Part shown: positions 9,186 through 19,745 of the stretch, piece by piece
How positions within the stretch are numbered: position 1 is the stretch's first letter
Layout of the letters: each line of letters opens with the position of its first letter
Assembly: GCF_003947455.1 (NCBI RefSeq)
Contig: NZ_QHJH01000004.1
Span: 1-64,000 of the forward strand
DNA from: Streptomyces sp. WAC 04229
GTDB taxonomy: Bacteria > Actinomycetota > Actinomycetes > Streptomycetales > Streptomycetaceae
Reading direction: 5' to 3'
DNA: 64,000 nt
The notes under the pieces: generated by a model
Told to the model about the DNA's origin: nothing
Database searches by the model: none
The model's input: the letters and a program-made list of their open reading frames with translations, nothing else
Program-made: the position numbers and the translations under genes

Positions 9186-9394
9186 GCCCCGTAGGGGTCG
9201 CGACCAGGGGTACCTGACGAAAGTCGCCCACCCTGGGGAGGACGAGGGGGTCGTCGTACTCCATCGGTAGTAGGACCCAATGAAGTCTCAGGGACGACGA
9301 CGGGAAGACCCTGAGGCGGCATCGTGTTGTCCATGGAAGACGACCGTTCGCCGCGCCGGGCCCAGCGCCCCCGCCTCACGCAGAGGATCAGCCG
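9186..9394. other. Divergent intergenic region with hairpin
   Basis: This 209-bp region separates the leftward FhuF-like gene from the rightward transporter. CTCAGGG (9287-9293) and CCCTGAG (9309-9315) can form a stem with a 15-nt loop, and GACGAGGGGGTCGTCG precedes it. The stem could be an attenuator or a small RNA in front of the transporter, but nothing proves transcription. Confidence 0.3.
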
Positions 9395-11990
<2,596 letters not shown>

Positions 11991-12261
11991 TCAGGAGGGG
12001 CAAAAGTAAGCGCCGCGAACAGGCCATGACAAGACGGCAATCGGCCGGTTCGTCCCGCCAAGTGGCGTGGAACGGACCCCCGTTGGCCGGATGCGCCGCC
12101 CGCCCGCTGAGGCGCGGAGCGCGTTCCGTGCGTACTGGAGTCCGCCGGGCCAGAAAGTGCGACCGGCGAACGGGCACGTCAGGATGGTCACGGGGCGGAA
12201 CCGGCCATACTGGCGGACACGACCGGCACCACCGACACCAAGGTCACTAGGAGCCATCCCA

Positions 12262-13701
12262 ATGAGCAGTACAGCGCAGATCGGCGTCACGGGTCTCGCG
12301 GTCATGGGCCGCAACCTCGCCCGCAACTTCGCCCGCAACGGCTACACGGTCGCGTTGCACAACCGCACGGCGTCGCGCACGCACGCGCTGGTGGAGGAGT
12401 TCGGCGGCGAGGGCGATTTCGTCGCGACCGAGACCGCCAAGGAGTTCGTGACGGCGCTGGAGCGGCCCCGACGCCTGGTGATCATGGTCAAGGCCGGCGA
12501 CCCGACCGACGCGGTGATCCAGGAGTTCGCCCCGCTCCTGGAGCCGGGCGACATGATCATCGACGGGGGCAACGCCCACTTCGCGGACACCAGGCGCCGG
12601 GAACGCGAACTGCGCGAGCAGGGCATCCACTTCGTCGGCACGGGCATCTCCGGCGGCGAGGAGGGCGCGCTGCACGGCCCGAGCATCATGCCGGGCGGCT
12701 CGAAGGAGTCGTACGGGTCGCTGGGCCCGATGCTGGAGAAGATCTCCGCGAAGGCGGCGGACGAGGCGCCCTGCGTCACGCACGTGGGCCCCGACGGTGC
12801 CGGGCACTTCGTGAAGATGGTGCACAACGGCATCGAGTACGCCGACATGCAGCTGATCGGCGAGGCGTACCAGCTGCTGCGCGACGTCGCCGGGTACTCC
12901 CCCGCGCAGATCGCCGACATCTTCCGCACCTGGAACACCGGCCGGCTGGACTCGTACCTGATCGAGATCACCGCCGAGGTGCTGTCGCACGTGGACGCGG
13001 AGACCGGCAAACCGTTCGTGGACGTGGTGGTCGACCAGGCCGAGCAGAAGGGCACGGGCCGCTGGACGGTGCAGATCGCGCTGGACCTGGGCGTGCCGGT
13101 GTCCGGTATCGCGGAGGCCGTCTTCGCCCGGTCCCTGTCCGGGCACGCGGCGCTGCGGGAGGCCTCGCGGGGGCTGGAGGGTCCGAAGGCGTCGGCGCTC
13201 GGCGAGTCGGAGGCGGCCGCCTTCGCCGACCGCGTCGAGCAGGCCCTGTACGCGTCGAAGATCGTCTCGTACACGCAGGGCTTCCACGAGATCGCGGCGG
13301 GCAGTGAGGAGTACGGCTGGGACATCGACCTGGGCGCGGTCTCCGCGATCTGGCGCGGTGGCTGCATCATCCGCGCGGCCTTCCTGGACCGCATCCGCGC
13401 CGCGTACGACGCCCGTCCCGACCTGCCGAGCCTGCTGTCGGACGAGACGTTCGCTCAGGAGATCGCCGCCGCTCAGGACGACTGGCGCGAAGTCCTGGTC
13501 GCCGCGACCCGGCAGGGTGTGCCGACGCCCGGCTTCGCCGCCGCCCTCGCCTACTACGACGCGCTGCGCGCCGAGCGGCTGCCCGCGGCGCTGACGCAGG
13601 GGCAGCGGGACTTCTTCGGCGCGCACACATACCGGAGGACGGACCGGGACGGCGCGTTCCACACGCTGTGGGGCGGGGACCGGTCGGAGGTCACGGCGTA
13701 A
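12262..13701 (+). CDS. gnd: 6-phosphogluconate dehydrogenase, decarboxylating
   Basis: The 479-residue enzyme oxidises and decarboxylates 6-phosphogluconate to ribulose-5-phosphate in the oxidative pentose phosphate pathway, making NADPH. It opens IGVTGLAVMGRNLARNFARNGYTV (Rossmann fold). It contains the family signature GTGRWTVQIALDLGVP, the catalytic region GPDGAGHFVKMVHNGIEYADMQ, and the usual helical C-terminus. The start is the ATG at 12262, preceded by AGGAG at 8-nt spacing; the frame remains open upstream to 12067 but without family homology. The length is normal for the dimeric long form. Confidence 0.96.
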   Translation: MSSTAQIGVTGLAVMGRNLARNFARNGYTVALHNRTASRTHALVEEFGGEGDFVATETAKEFVTALERPRRLVIMVKAGDPTDAVIQEFAPLLEPGDMIIDGGNAHFADTRRRERELREQGIHFVGTGISGGEEGALHGPSIMPGGSKESYGSLGPMLEKISAKAADEAPCVTHVGPDGAGHFVKMVHNGIEYADMQLIGEAYQLLRDVAGYSPAQIADIFRTWNTGRLDSYLIEITAEVLSHVDAETGKPFVDVVVDQAEQKGTGRWTVQIALDLGVPVSGIAEAVFARSLSGHAALREASRGLEGPKASALGESEAAAFADRVEQALYASKIVSYTQGFHEIAAGSEEYGWDIDLGAVSAIWRGGCIIRAAFLDRIRAAYDARPDLPSLLSDETFAQEIAAAQDDWREVLVAATRQGVPTPGFAAALAYYDALRAERLPAALTQGQRDFFGAHTYRRTDRDGAFHTLWGGDRSEVTA

Positions 13702-13726
13702 CGCGCGGCGCGGGGCGGTGGCAGGC

Positions 13727-13823
13727 CGAAGGGTCCGGTGGACGGCCGCGGTGGGACCGCGGTGAGACCGCGGAGTCAGACCGCAGAGTGAGACCGCGGT
13801 GGGACTCGTCCACCGGCCCTTCG
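13727..13823. terminator. Long hairpin with repetitive loop downstream of gnd
   Basis: A 16-bp stem with one bulged base is formed by 13727-13743 and 13808-13823. It encloses 64 nt made largely of diverged copies of GTGAGACCGCG. It lies 25 bp after the gnd stop and before the convergent proline-rich gene, so it may terminate both. The repetitive loop is unusual. Confidence 0.6.
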
Positions 13824-13874
13824 CTTTGTCGCCCCTTGTCGCCCCTGGTTGCCCCTGGTCGGCCCGGGCGCCCC

Positions 13875-14171
13875 TCAGGTGAGGGGCGGTCCCGGTTCCG
13901 GGTTGGGCACCGGCTCCGGTCCCGGCGGGATCGGTGACGGCGAGGGCTCGGGAGGCCCAGGCGGCTGCGGTGTCGGCTGCGGGCCGGGGCCCGGGGGCTG
14001 CGGTGTGGGTTCCGGACCGGGCCCCGGAGGCGGAGGCGGCGGGGTCGGTTCCGGGCCCGGGCTCGGCGGCGGCACCGGGTCGGGGTGCGGCTGTGGGGGC
14101 TCCGGGTCCGGACCTGGTGTGGGCCCCGGAGTGGGCCCCGGCGGAACGGGATCCGGATACGGGTTCGTCAT
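13875..14171 (-). CDS. Small proline-rich protein of unknown function
   Basis: The 98-residue frame is almost entirely Pro, Gly, Glu, Asp, Thr and Gln, with repeating PxPxPGP and PTPQPPGP units starting MTNPYPDPVPPGP. It has no signal peptide and no domain. The composition and the absence of stops could reflect simple-sequence DNA, but the ATG and the stop are placed sensibly between flanking genes. Function is unknown; such sequences behave as extended linkers. Confidence 0.5.
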   Translation of the reverse strand: MTNPYPDPVPPGPTPGPTPGPDPEPPQPHPDPVPPPSPGPEPTPPPPPPGPGPEPTPQPPGPGPQPTPQPPGPPEPSPSPIPPGPEPVPNPEPGPPLT

Positions 14172-14245
14172 GGCGCTGTCCTCCGGCCAGTCGTCGACGT
14201 CGGCTCTGGACTTGTCCCCCGCCTACCCGACGCCCGCCGCCGCAC

Positions 14246-14914
14246 TCACTCCCCCGCATGAACCCCCGGGCCCAGGTGGCCGTGGCGCACCGCCTCCGCT
14301 GCGGCGTCCAGTCCGGGCGCGGGGCTGGCGAGCACCGGAACGCGGGTGCGGACCGACTCCCGGGCCGGCGCCATGGACGCCTGGGCCAGGACGATCACGT
14401 CGGCACCGGTGACGGCGTCGGCGGCCTCGGCCACCAGCCGCAGAAAGCCCTCGGTGTCACCGGCCTCGAACCGCGCCCAGGCTCCCGCGACCAGTCGGGT
14501 CCGCAGCCGCACGGCACGGCCGGCGCGCCGGGCCTCCTCCTCGACCAGGGCCGCCGTCGGAGCGAGCGTGCTCTCCAGTGCGGCGAGGACCAGGACACGT
14601 GGACCGGCCGCCACCGCGGCGGCGGCCATGGGCCGGTCGACCCGCAGCACGGGCACCCCGGCCTCGTCGGCGGCACCCTCGGCGACGGCACCGATGGTGG
14701 AGCAGGTGCACAGCACGGCCCTCGCCCCCTCCCCCACGGCCCGCCGCAACACGCCACGCACGGCGTCCGTCACCGCCTCGGGCCCCTCGCGCCGCGCCCT
14801 GTCCAGCAATCCGGCGTCGACGTGATGCCGCAGCTCGAGACCCGGGTGCGCGGCGTCGCGCAGGGCGTCGAAGACCGGGACGTGGACGGGCGAGGTGTGC
14901 AGCAGTGCCAGCAC
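14246..14914 (-). CDS. Aspartate/glutamate racemase superfamily protein
   Basis: The 222-residue protein has the fold markers of the Asp/Glu/hydantoin racemase superfamily. LCTCSTIG (about residues 69-76) has one catalytic cysteine where these cofactor-independent racemases carry it. The second-half Cys site is not evident; the equivalent segment reads IVLAQASMAP. Loss of one cysteine suggests a decarboxylase/isomerase-type member or altered chemistry rather than a true racemase. It is 19 bp downstream of the GNAT gene on the same strand and probably co-transcribed with it and panD. Confidence 0.7.
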   Translation of the reverse strand: MLALLHTSPVHVPVFDALRDAAHPGLELRHHVDAGLLDRARREGPEAVTDAVRGVLRRAVGEGARAVLCTCSTIGAVAEGAADEAGVPVLRVDRPMAAAAVAAGPRVLVLAALESTLAPTAALVEEEARRAGRAVRLRTRLVAGAWARFEAGDTEGFLRLVAEAADAVTGADVIVLAQASMAPARESVRTRVPVLASPAPGLDAAAEAVRHGHLGPGVHAGE

Positions 14915-14933
14915 GTGTGTCCCCTGCGCCTGA

Positions 14934-15278
14934 TCAGAACCGCTCGGGATTCGCCACGAGCCACTCCTTGGCCGCGCGCAGCAGCTCCGGATCGGCGGCG
15001 GGCGCCTCCTCGGGGTGGCGCTCGGCCCATTTCACGACGTAGGGGCAGAGCGGGGCGACGGCGACATCCTCACGGCGTGCCAGGGCGTACAGCTCACGCG
15101 CCAGCGAGCCCGCGATGCCCCGGCCCTCGTGGGCCGGTTCGACGATGGTGTGGACGGGGACGAGGGCCCGCTCGGGAGCGTCCAGGACGAAGTACTCGAC
15201 CCGGCCGACGACCTCGCCGGCCTCGAGCGCCTCCAGCCGGCCCGCCGCCCGGTCGTCACGGATCTCGATGTCGCTCAC
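14934..15278 (-). CDS. GNAT family N-acetyltransferase-like protein (YjdJ type)
   Basis: The 114-residue protein starts at GTG 15278, which has GAGGAG at 8-nt spacing; the open frame upstream reads into panD and lacks homology. It contains the acetyl-CoA pyrophosphate loop EGRGIAGSLARELYALARR and the C-terminal pattern CPYVVKWAERHPE of the small single-domain GNAT group. These short forms have no established substrate. It lies between panD and the racemase-like gene, all leftward. Confidence 0.85.
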   Translation of the reverse strand: MSDIEIRDDRAAGRLEALEAGEVVGRVEYFVLDAPERALVPVHTIVEPAHEGRGIAGSLARELYALARREDVAVAPLCPYVVKWAERHPEEAPAADPELLRAAKEWLVANPERF

Positions 15279-15309
15279 GGCCACGCTCCTCGTCCCCTTG
15301 ATCGGTACG

Positions 15310-15729
15310 TCAGACCGACACGGCCTGCGGGCTGCGCTCCTGGTCCGAACCGGGCACCGGCTCGGACGCGTCCGCACCCAGGGCGACGATACGGTTGTCG
15401 CCGTCCACGTGCACGACCCGCGGCCGCAGCGCCCGCGCCTCGGCGTCGGTCACCTGGGCGTAACTGATGACGATCACCAGGTCACCGGGGTGCACGAGAT
15501 GCGCGGCGGCCCCGTTGATCCCGACCACCCCGGACCCCCGCTCCCCCTCGATGACGTACGTCTCCAGCCTGGCCCCGTTGGTGATGTCCACGATGTGCAC
15601 CAGTTCCCCGGGCAGCAGGTCGGCGGCGTCGAGCAGATCGGCGTCGATGGTCACCGATCCCACGTAGTGCAGGTCGGCCTGGGTGACGGTGGCGCGGTGG
15701 ATCTTGGACTTGAACATGGTGCGCAGCAT
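15310..15729 (-). CDS. panD: Aspartate 1-decarboxylase proenzyme
   Basis: The 139-residue proenzyme converts L-aspartate to beta-alanine for pantothenate and CoA synthesis. Self-cleavage occurs between Gly24 and Ser25 in [10 protein letters not shown], generating the pyruvoyl group from Ser25. The catalytic region [16 protein letters not shown], the [10 protein letters not shown] loop and [12 protein letters not shown] are all intact. SD AGGAG lies 6 nt before the ATG. A decayed copy of this gene's first ten codons and upstream region lies about 37.6 kb away at 53364-53500. Confidence 0.95.
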   Translation of the reverse strand: MLRTMFKSKIHRATVTQADLHYVGSVTIDADLLDAADLLPGELVHIVDITNGARLETYVIEGERGSGVVGINGAAAHLVHPGDLVIVISYAQVTDAEARALRPRVVHVDGDNRIVALGADASEPVPGSDQERSPQAVSV

Positions 15730-15910
15730 GTTGGACTCCTGGGAGACGGCTCCCTGCCTGCTTTGTACAGGTCAAGGGCGGCCTCGACTCTACATCGACG
15801 CACCCGTCCGATGTTTGTGAGGTACCTCGCTCTCATCGGGCGAGACCGTTTACCGCCGGGGCCTTCGTGGTGTCCTCGGCGGCCTCTTCAGGCCATGCAT
15901 GCGGATGGCC

Positions 15911-17146
15911 TCAGCTCGGCGTGCTCGCCACGATGTCGGGCGCGAGGTCCAGGAGCAGGAGCGCCGCCGCCACGTGGGTCGGATTGTCCTCCACCTTGAC
16001 GGCCGAGAGGTCGTTGGCCCGCGAGACCCGCCGTTCGACGGTGTTGCGGTGCGCGTAGAGGTTGGCTGCTGCCCGGGTGGTGTTGAAGCCGCACTGCACG
16101 TAGGTGAGGAGGGCCTGCCGTAGAGCGGTGTCGGCTTCGGTCAACGGTCCGAGGGTGTTGATGACGAACCTGCGTGCGCCGGAACGATCCTTCGTGAGCG
16201 CGTCGATCAGCTCGACGTCGGCGTAGGGCGTGAATCGCCGGTCGGACCCCAGCCGGATGACCAGCGCCTGCGCCGCGAGGGCGTCCTGGTGGCTGGAGCG
16301 GAATCCTTCGAGTCCGCGTCCCGGCCTTCCCACCGCCGCGCGGACCTCGTCGGTCGCCGCGAGGTCCTTCTCCACGTGGTGAAGGTCCGGAACGACCTCT
16401 TCCGAGAGCCAGATCCACCGTGACGTGGCGCTGGCGCGCGCCACCAGGGCGCTCCGGCCTCCGGCGACGGAGCGCACGGCGGCGATCGCCACGTCCAGGG
16501 CGTCGGCCTGCTGAGGATCGTCGATCCACAGCACGAGGCCCACGTGCCACCGCGCCATCCGGTGGCGCAGGCGCCTCTCGGCGAGGTCCTCCGCCATCGG
16601 CGCCCCGCCGGCGATCAGTTGGATGAGTGCGATCCCCTCGGCGTCCGTGTTGCCCATCGCCGCGGCGAGGCCGGCTTGGCGCAGGGCCGCGACCGAGTCG
16701 AGGGCGTACTGCACGAGCGACTTCCCCGTCACGTCCAGAACGCCCACGAGGAGGTCGGAGTCGGCGCAGTCCGCCACGCATTCCTCCAGCCATCCCCGCC
16801 AGCCGATCCCCAGCGCCACGCGCCAGGCGACGGCGAAGTCGGGTTCGATGCCCCGGGAGACGAGATCGTTGATGTAGGCCGTGGTCCTCGAGCCGACGTA
16901 GGGCTCCACCCGCCGCCCCGGTTGCTGGACGTTCGCGGTCAGCCATTGGACGAGATCGGAGCGGTTGAGCGCCAGATCCTCCTCGACCAGCGACGCGTCC
17001 GCCAAGAGGGCTGGATCGTTCTGGGCCTCGAGGGAGGGCCTTGCGAATGATGCGATCAGGGCGTCGGTTTCCGTCAGCAGGCGCTGGCACAGTGACCTGA
17101 TCGCATCGGCCACCTCATGGGAGGGCGGGGGCCACAGCTCTTCCAT
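15911..17146 (-). CDS. PucR/CdaR family transcriptional regulator
   Basis: From ATG 17146 (MEELWPPPSHEVAD) the protein has 411 residues. The C-terminus LTYVQCGFNTTRAAANLYAHRNTVERRVSRANDL is the HTH_30 DNA-binding domain of PucR-type activators. The central part resembles the GGDEF-like module of CdaR/PucR proteins. Such regulators often switch on purine, amine or amino-acid catabolism in response to substrate. It faces leftwards, divergent from the XRE-cupin gene, across a 319-bp spacer with a 17-bp operator. A truncated, frameshifted copy of its 3' end occurs at 53740-53830. The proximal ribosome binding site is weak. Confidence 0.88.
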   Translation of the reverse strand: MEELWPPPSHEVADAIRSLCQRLLTETDALIASFARPSLEAQNDPALLADASLVEEDLALNRSDLVQWLTANVQQPGRRVEPYVGSRTTAYINDLVSRGIEPDFAVAWRVALGIGWRGWLEECVADCADSDLLVGVLDVTGKSLVQYALDSVAALRQAGLAAAMGNTDAEGIALIQLIAGGAPMAEDLAERRLRHRMARWHVGLVLWIDDPQQADALDVAIAAVRSVAGGRSALVARASATSRWIWLSEEVVPDLHHVEKDLAATDEVRAAVGRPGRGLEGFRSSHQDALAAQALVIRLGSDRRFTPYADVELIDALTKDRSGARRFVINTLGPLTEADTALRQALLTYVQCGFNTTRAAANLYAHRNTVERRVSRANDLSAVKVEDNPTHVAAALLLLDLAPDIVASTPS

Positions 17147-17260
17147 GTTCTCAGTGTCCCTCTGCTCTCGGGGAAGCCGAGGCTCCCGACATGCCGTGTC
17201 ACGGACAGTGATGGGATTGCCGGCGGCCTGACCGACGGCGAAGGCGCGGGCCGTCGGCTG

Positions 17261-17281
17261 CCGTTTACCACCACTAAACGG
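17261..17281. promoter_or_regulatory. 17-bp operator between pucR and the XRE-cupin gene (copy 1)
   Basis: GTTTACCACCACTAAAC (17263-17279) is flanked by CC and GG, extending the arms to CCGTTTA and TAAACGG. It matches the site at 22779-22795 at 14 of 17 positions, and the downstream GGCA and CACGCC words also recur. It is the only strong element in the 319-bp spacer 17147-17465, so it can serve pucR, the XRE gene or both. Confidence 0.65.
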
Positions 17282-17465
17282 CGGCAGATTTACCACGCCC
17301 TCGGTGGCGCCACAAGGGCTTGGACGCCGTCGCCCTCTTCACGAGGGCGCACCGACTCCGTTGGCGCGCATGCCTTAGCCTCGTGCCACGGAGAGGACTC
17401 GTCCGGGTCGGCCTGTCACCTGACAGGCACCCGACCTCGGCCTCGGGACGGGCGGTGAGCACAGC

Positions 17466-18110
17466 ATGTCCATCGGTGACGGCGGGACAGCAGAGGGAGC
17501 GGAAAGGGGCGCCACCGCCCTCGAAGCGTCCACAGGCGCGCAGCTGCGGAAGATCAGGCTCGACCGCGGGTTGTCGTTGACGGCGGTCGCGCACCGGGCA
17601 GAGGTCACCAAGGGCTTTCTGAGTCAGCTGGAGCGTGGGCTCACCAGCGTGTCCGTCCCGACGCTGCTGCGCGTCTGCGAGGTGCTGCGGATCGGGGTCG
17701 GGGAGCTGTTCGCATACCCCGACGAGCACGTCATGGACGGTGGAAGCCGGATCGACATGGGCGGTGAGGGCGTGACCGAGTACCTGCTCACACCTGCCGA
17801 CAGCACGGCGTTCCAGGTCTTCCGTTCCGTGATCGAGCCGGGCGGGGGCACCGGAGGCCCCTATCGGCTCGACACCACCACGATCTTCGCGATGGGGCTG
17901 AGCGGCTCGACCCGTCTGATCGTCGGGGGCGAGACCCGGACGCTGTCGGCTGGGGCGTCCACCTCGTTCTCCGGACAGACGCTTCACCAGTTCGACAATC
18001 CGGGTACGACGGTGAGCGAGGTCCTCTGGGTCCTGTCGCCTCCCCTGCTGCGCGCCGCGCGAGGGCCCGCCCAGATCACGGCGTCGAATGCCGGCCCGTA
18101 TCAGGAGTGA
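17466..18110 (+). CDS. XRE family regulator with C-terminal cupin domain (PuuR-like)
   Basis: The 214-residue protein has an N-terminal helix-turn-helix (LRKIRLDRGLSLTAVAHRAE, about residues 27-80) and a C-terminal cupin_2 domain (about 125-200, with GQTLHQFDNPG). This is the architecture of regulators that sense a small metabolite, such as PuuR of putrescine catabolism. Adjacent amine-oxidising genes and an APC permease make an amine or amino-acid ligand plausible. It is transcribed away from pucR, and the 17-bp operator lies in the shared spacer. Its stop codon lies in a remnant of an IS transposase end. Confidence 0.88.
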   Translation: MSIGDGGTAEGAERGATALEASTGAQLRKIRLDRGLSLTAVAHRAEVTKGFLSQLERGLTSVSVPTLLRVCEVLRIGVGELFAYPDEHVMDGGSRIDMGGEGVTEYLLTPADSTAFQVFRSVIEPGGGTGGPYRLDTTTIFAMGLSGSTRLIVGGETRTLSAGASTSFSGQTLHQFDNPGTTVSEVLWVLSPPLLRAARGPAQITASNAGPYQE

Positions 18111-18169
18111 CGCGAGGCGACGGCTGCTTCGCGGAGTTCGGCGGTCTTGTCGTAGCGGGTGGCAATCTC
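18101..18169 (-). pseudogene. C-terminal fragment of an IS5-like transposase
   Basis: Read leftwards this encodes EIATRYDKTAELREAAVASRHS and a stop. The RYDK-A-x(n)-A motif resembles the C-termini of IS5/IS1647-group transposases. Nothing upstream continues the frame as a transposase. It overlaps the 3' end of the XRE gene. The match is short, so this is a suggestive scar, not proof of an insertion. Confidence 0.45.
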
Positions 18170-18206
18170 ACACCGCGCCGTCACGGAGCAGGCGTCGCCC
18201 GAACCC

Positions 18207-19571
18207 TCAGTGACCCCCGCGCCTGCCACGACGGAGCGCCCGCCGGGCCAGCGTCCTGCTGCCGTTGAAGAAGTCGTTGAAACGGTCGAGCCCCCAGATG
18301 GCCCGGAGAACGAGCGGCTGCATCAGCAATGACATCGACTTCGAGTACTTCGAGGCGTCCGACCAGATGCCGGCGAGGTCCTCCGGCATCTCTCCGTCGA
18401 CGATGTAGTCGGCGAGCTGATGGGTCACGTACGGCACCTGGCAGAGGCCGTGGCCGTTGCAGGCCATCGCGTAGAAGACGTTGTCGCCCACCTGCCCGGC
18501 GACCGACAGCCAGTCCGGGCTGATGCCGATCCAACCGCCCCAGGCCCGCTCGACGGCCACGTCGGACAGCGACGGGAACCGGTTGGCCAGATCCTTCCCC
18601 ATGTCCCGCACGACACCGGGGTCCGGGACCCGGTCCGGGAGCGGGTACGTCTGGCCTCGCTGCGCTTTGCGGACCCCGCAGACGATGGTGTTGCGCTCGG
18701 TGAGCCGGTAGTGGGTCATCAACTGGTGCTGGGTGATGATGCCGGACCGACTGGTCCAGTCCAGCGCGGCGAGTCGCTCCGGCGCGATGGGTTCCGACTC
18801 GATCTCGATGACGTACAGCGGCGTCGCGAGGTTCTTGGGGGTGATGTCCCACTCGCCGCCGTAGACGCTGGTTGCGAGCAGCACCTTGTTGGCCCGCACG
18901 GTGCCGTGCGGTGTCGTGATCTCGACGGTGCTGCCGGTCCGCCGGACATCGCTCACTCGCGACTGCTCGAAGACCTTGGCCGAGGAGGCGAGCAGTGCGC
19001 GACGCACACCACGAGCGAGCTTGCCCGGGTTCAGCATCCCGCCGATGGATTCCCGCATCCCGCCCACGAAGCCGGCGGGGAGGCCGAGTTCCTCCCTGCT
19101 GCCGACGGTCCCGCCCCCACCGAAGGCGCGCAGGATCGCCGCCTGGGTCCGCACCCTGAGCATCATGAGGGGTGAGACCGCACCCCACACCAGGCCGTTC
19201 GCCACGTAGTCGCAGTCGATGTCGTGCGTCTTGATGAGGTCTTCCACATAATGGCCCGCGTGCTCCGCCAGTTTGGCCATGACCGGCATCTTCTTCGGCG
19301 ACTGGAGGCTGAGCATCCGCAGGTCGCCACCCGGTGCCCCGGCGATCTGACCGCCGTTGCGCGAGGCCGAGCCGTAGCCGCAGAACTCGGCCTCCAGCAG
19401 GACGACGTCCTGGTCGCGCTCCGCGAGGCGCAGCGCAGCCGCCATGCCACCCATGCCGCCGCCGATGACGGCGATGTCGCAGGTGAGATCGCCGTCCAGC
19501 GCGGGCTGCACGTCGTCCGGCGGGTCGATCCAGCCGGTGAAGCTGGTGTACTTCGTGCTGTCGGTCCTCAT
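18207..19571 (-). CDS. FAD-dependent amine oxidoreductase (DAO fold, PuuB-like)
   Basis: The 454-residue protein has the dinucleotide-binding motif CDIAVIGGGMGGMAAALRLAE near the N-terminus, followed by GYGSASRNGGQIAG. The latter is characteristic of gamma-glutamylputrescine oxidase-like DAO-family enzymes, and the substrate-site region GWIGISPDWLSVAGQ fits too. It should oxidise a secondary or gamma-substituted amine, releasing H2O2. The start is ATG 19571 with GGAAGGAG 11 nt upstream; a GTG at 19610 is possible but sits inside a palindrome. It is third in the leftward permease-dehydrogenase-oxidase set. No PuuA-like glutamate-putrescine ligase is nearby, so the substrate is unclear. Confidence 0.85.
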   Translation of the reverse strand: MRTDSTKYTSFTGWIDPPDDVQPALDGDLTCDIAVIGGGMGGMAAALRLAERDQDVVLLEAEFCGYGSASRNGGQIAGAPGGDLRMLSLQSPKKMPVMAKLAEHAGHYVEDLIKTHDIDCDYVANGLVWGAVSPLMMLRVRTQAAILRAFGGGGTVGSREELGLPAGFVGGMRESIGGMLNPGKLARGVRRALLASSAKVFEQSRVSDVRRTGSTVEITTPHGTVRANKVLLATSVYGGEWDITPKNLATPLYVIEIESEPIAPERLAALDWTSRSGIITQHQLMTHYRLTERNTIVCGVRKAQRGQTYPLPDRVPDPGVVRDMGKDLANRFPSLSDVAVERAWGGWIGISPDWLSVAGQVGDNVFYAMACNGHGLCQVPYVTHQLADYIVDGEMPEDLAGIWSDASKYSKSMSLLMQPLVLRAIWGLDRFNDFFNGSRTLARRALRRGRRGGH

Positions 19572-19592
19572 GTCGTCCCGATCTCCTTCCAG

Positions 19593-19610
19593 GTGAGGCG
19601 TCCGCCTCAC
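19593..19610. promoter_or_regulatory. Palindrome upstream of the PuuB-like gene
   Basis: GTGAGGCG and CGCCTCAC are perfect 8-bp arms around two bases, just upstream of the ribosome binding site. The element may be an operator or a 5' leader hairpin. Its position favours ATG 19571 over GTG 19610 as the start. Confidence 0.4.
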
Positions 19611-19627
19611 TTCGTGCTCCGCGTCGA

Positions 19628-19647
19628 GGCGTGCTCGGCAGCACGCC
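19628..19647 (-). terminator. Hairpin between the amine dehydrogenase and PuuB-like genes
   Basis: GGCGTGCT and AGCACGCC are perfect 8-bp arms with a CGGC loop. It lies about 100 bp after the amine-dehydrogenase stop in the leftward direction, so it may attenuate readthrough into the oxidoreductase gene. Confidence 0.5.
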
Positions 19648-19745
19648 CGAGCCCCCCGTTCCCGTCCGGCGGATCGACCGTGGCGGGCGGCTCTTCGGCG
19701 AGACGCGTGAAGACGGCGAACAGGAGGTTCTCCGTCTTCTGCGTC

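Noticed and set aside
13875..14171. CRISPR-like or satellite repeat
   Set aside because: The repetition is proline-codon low complexity without fixed repeat and spacer lengths.
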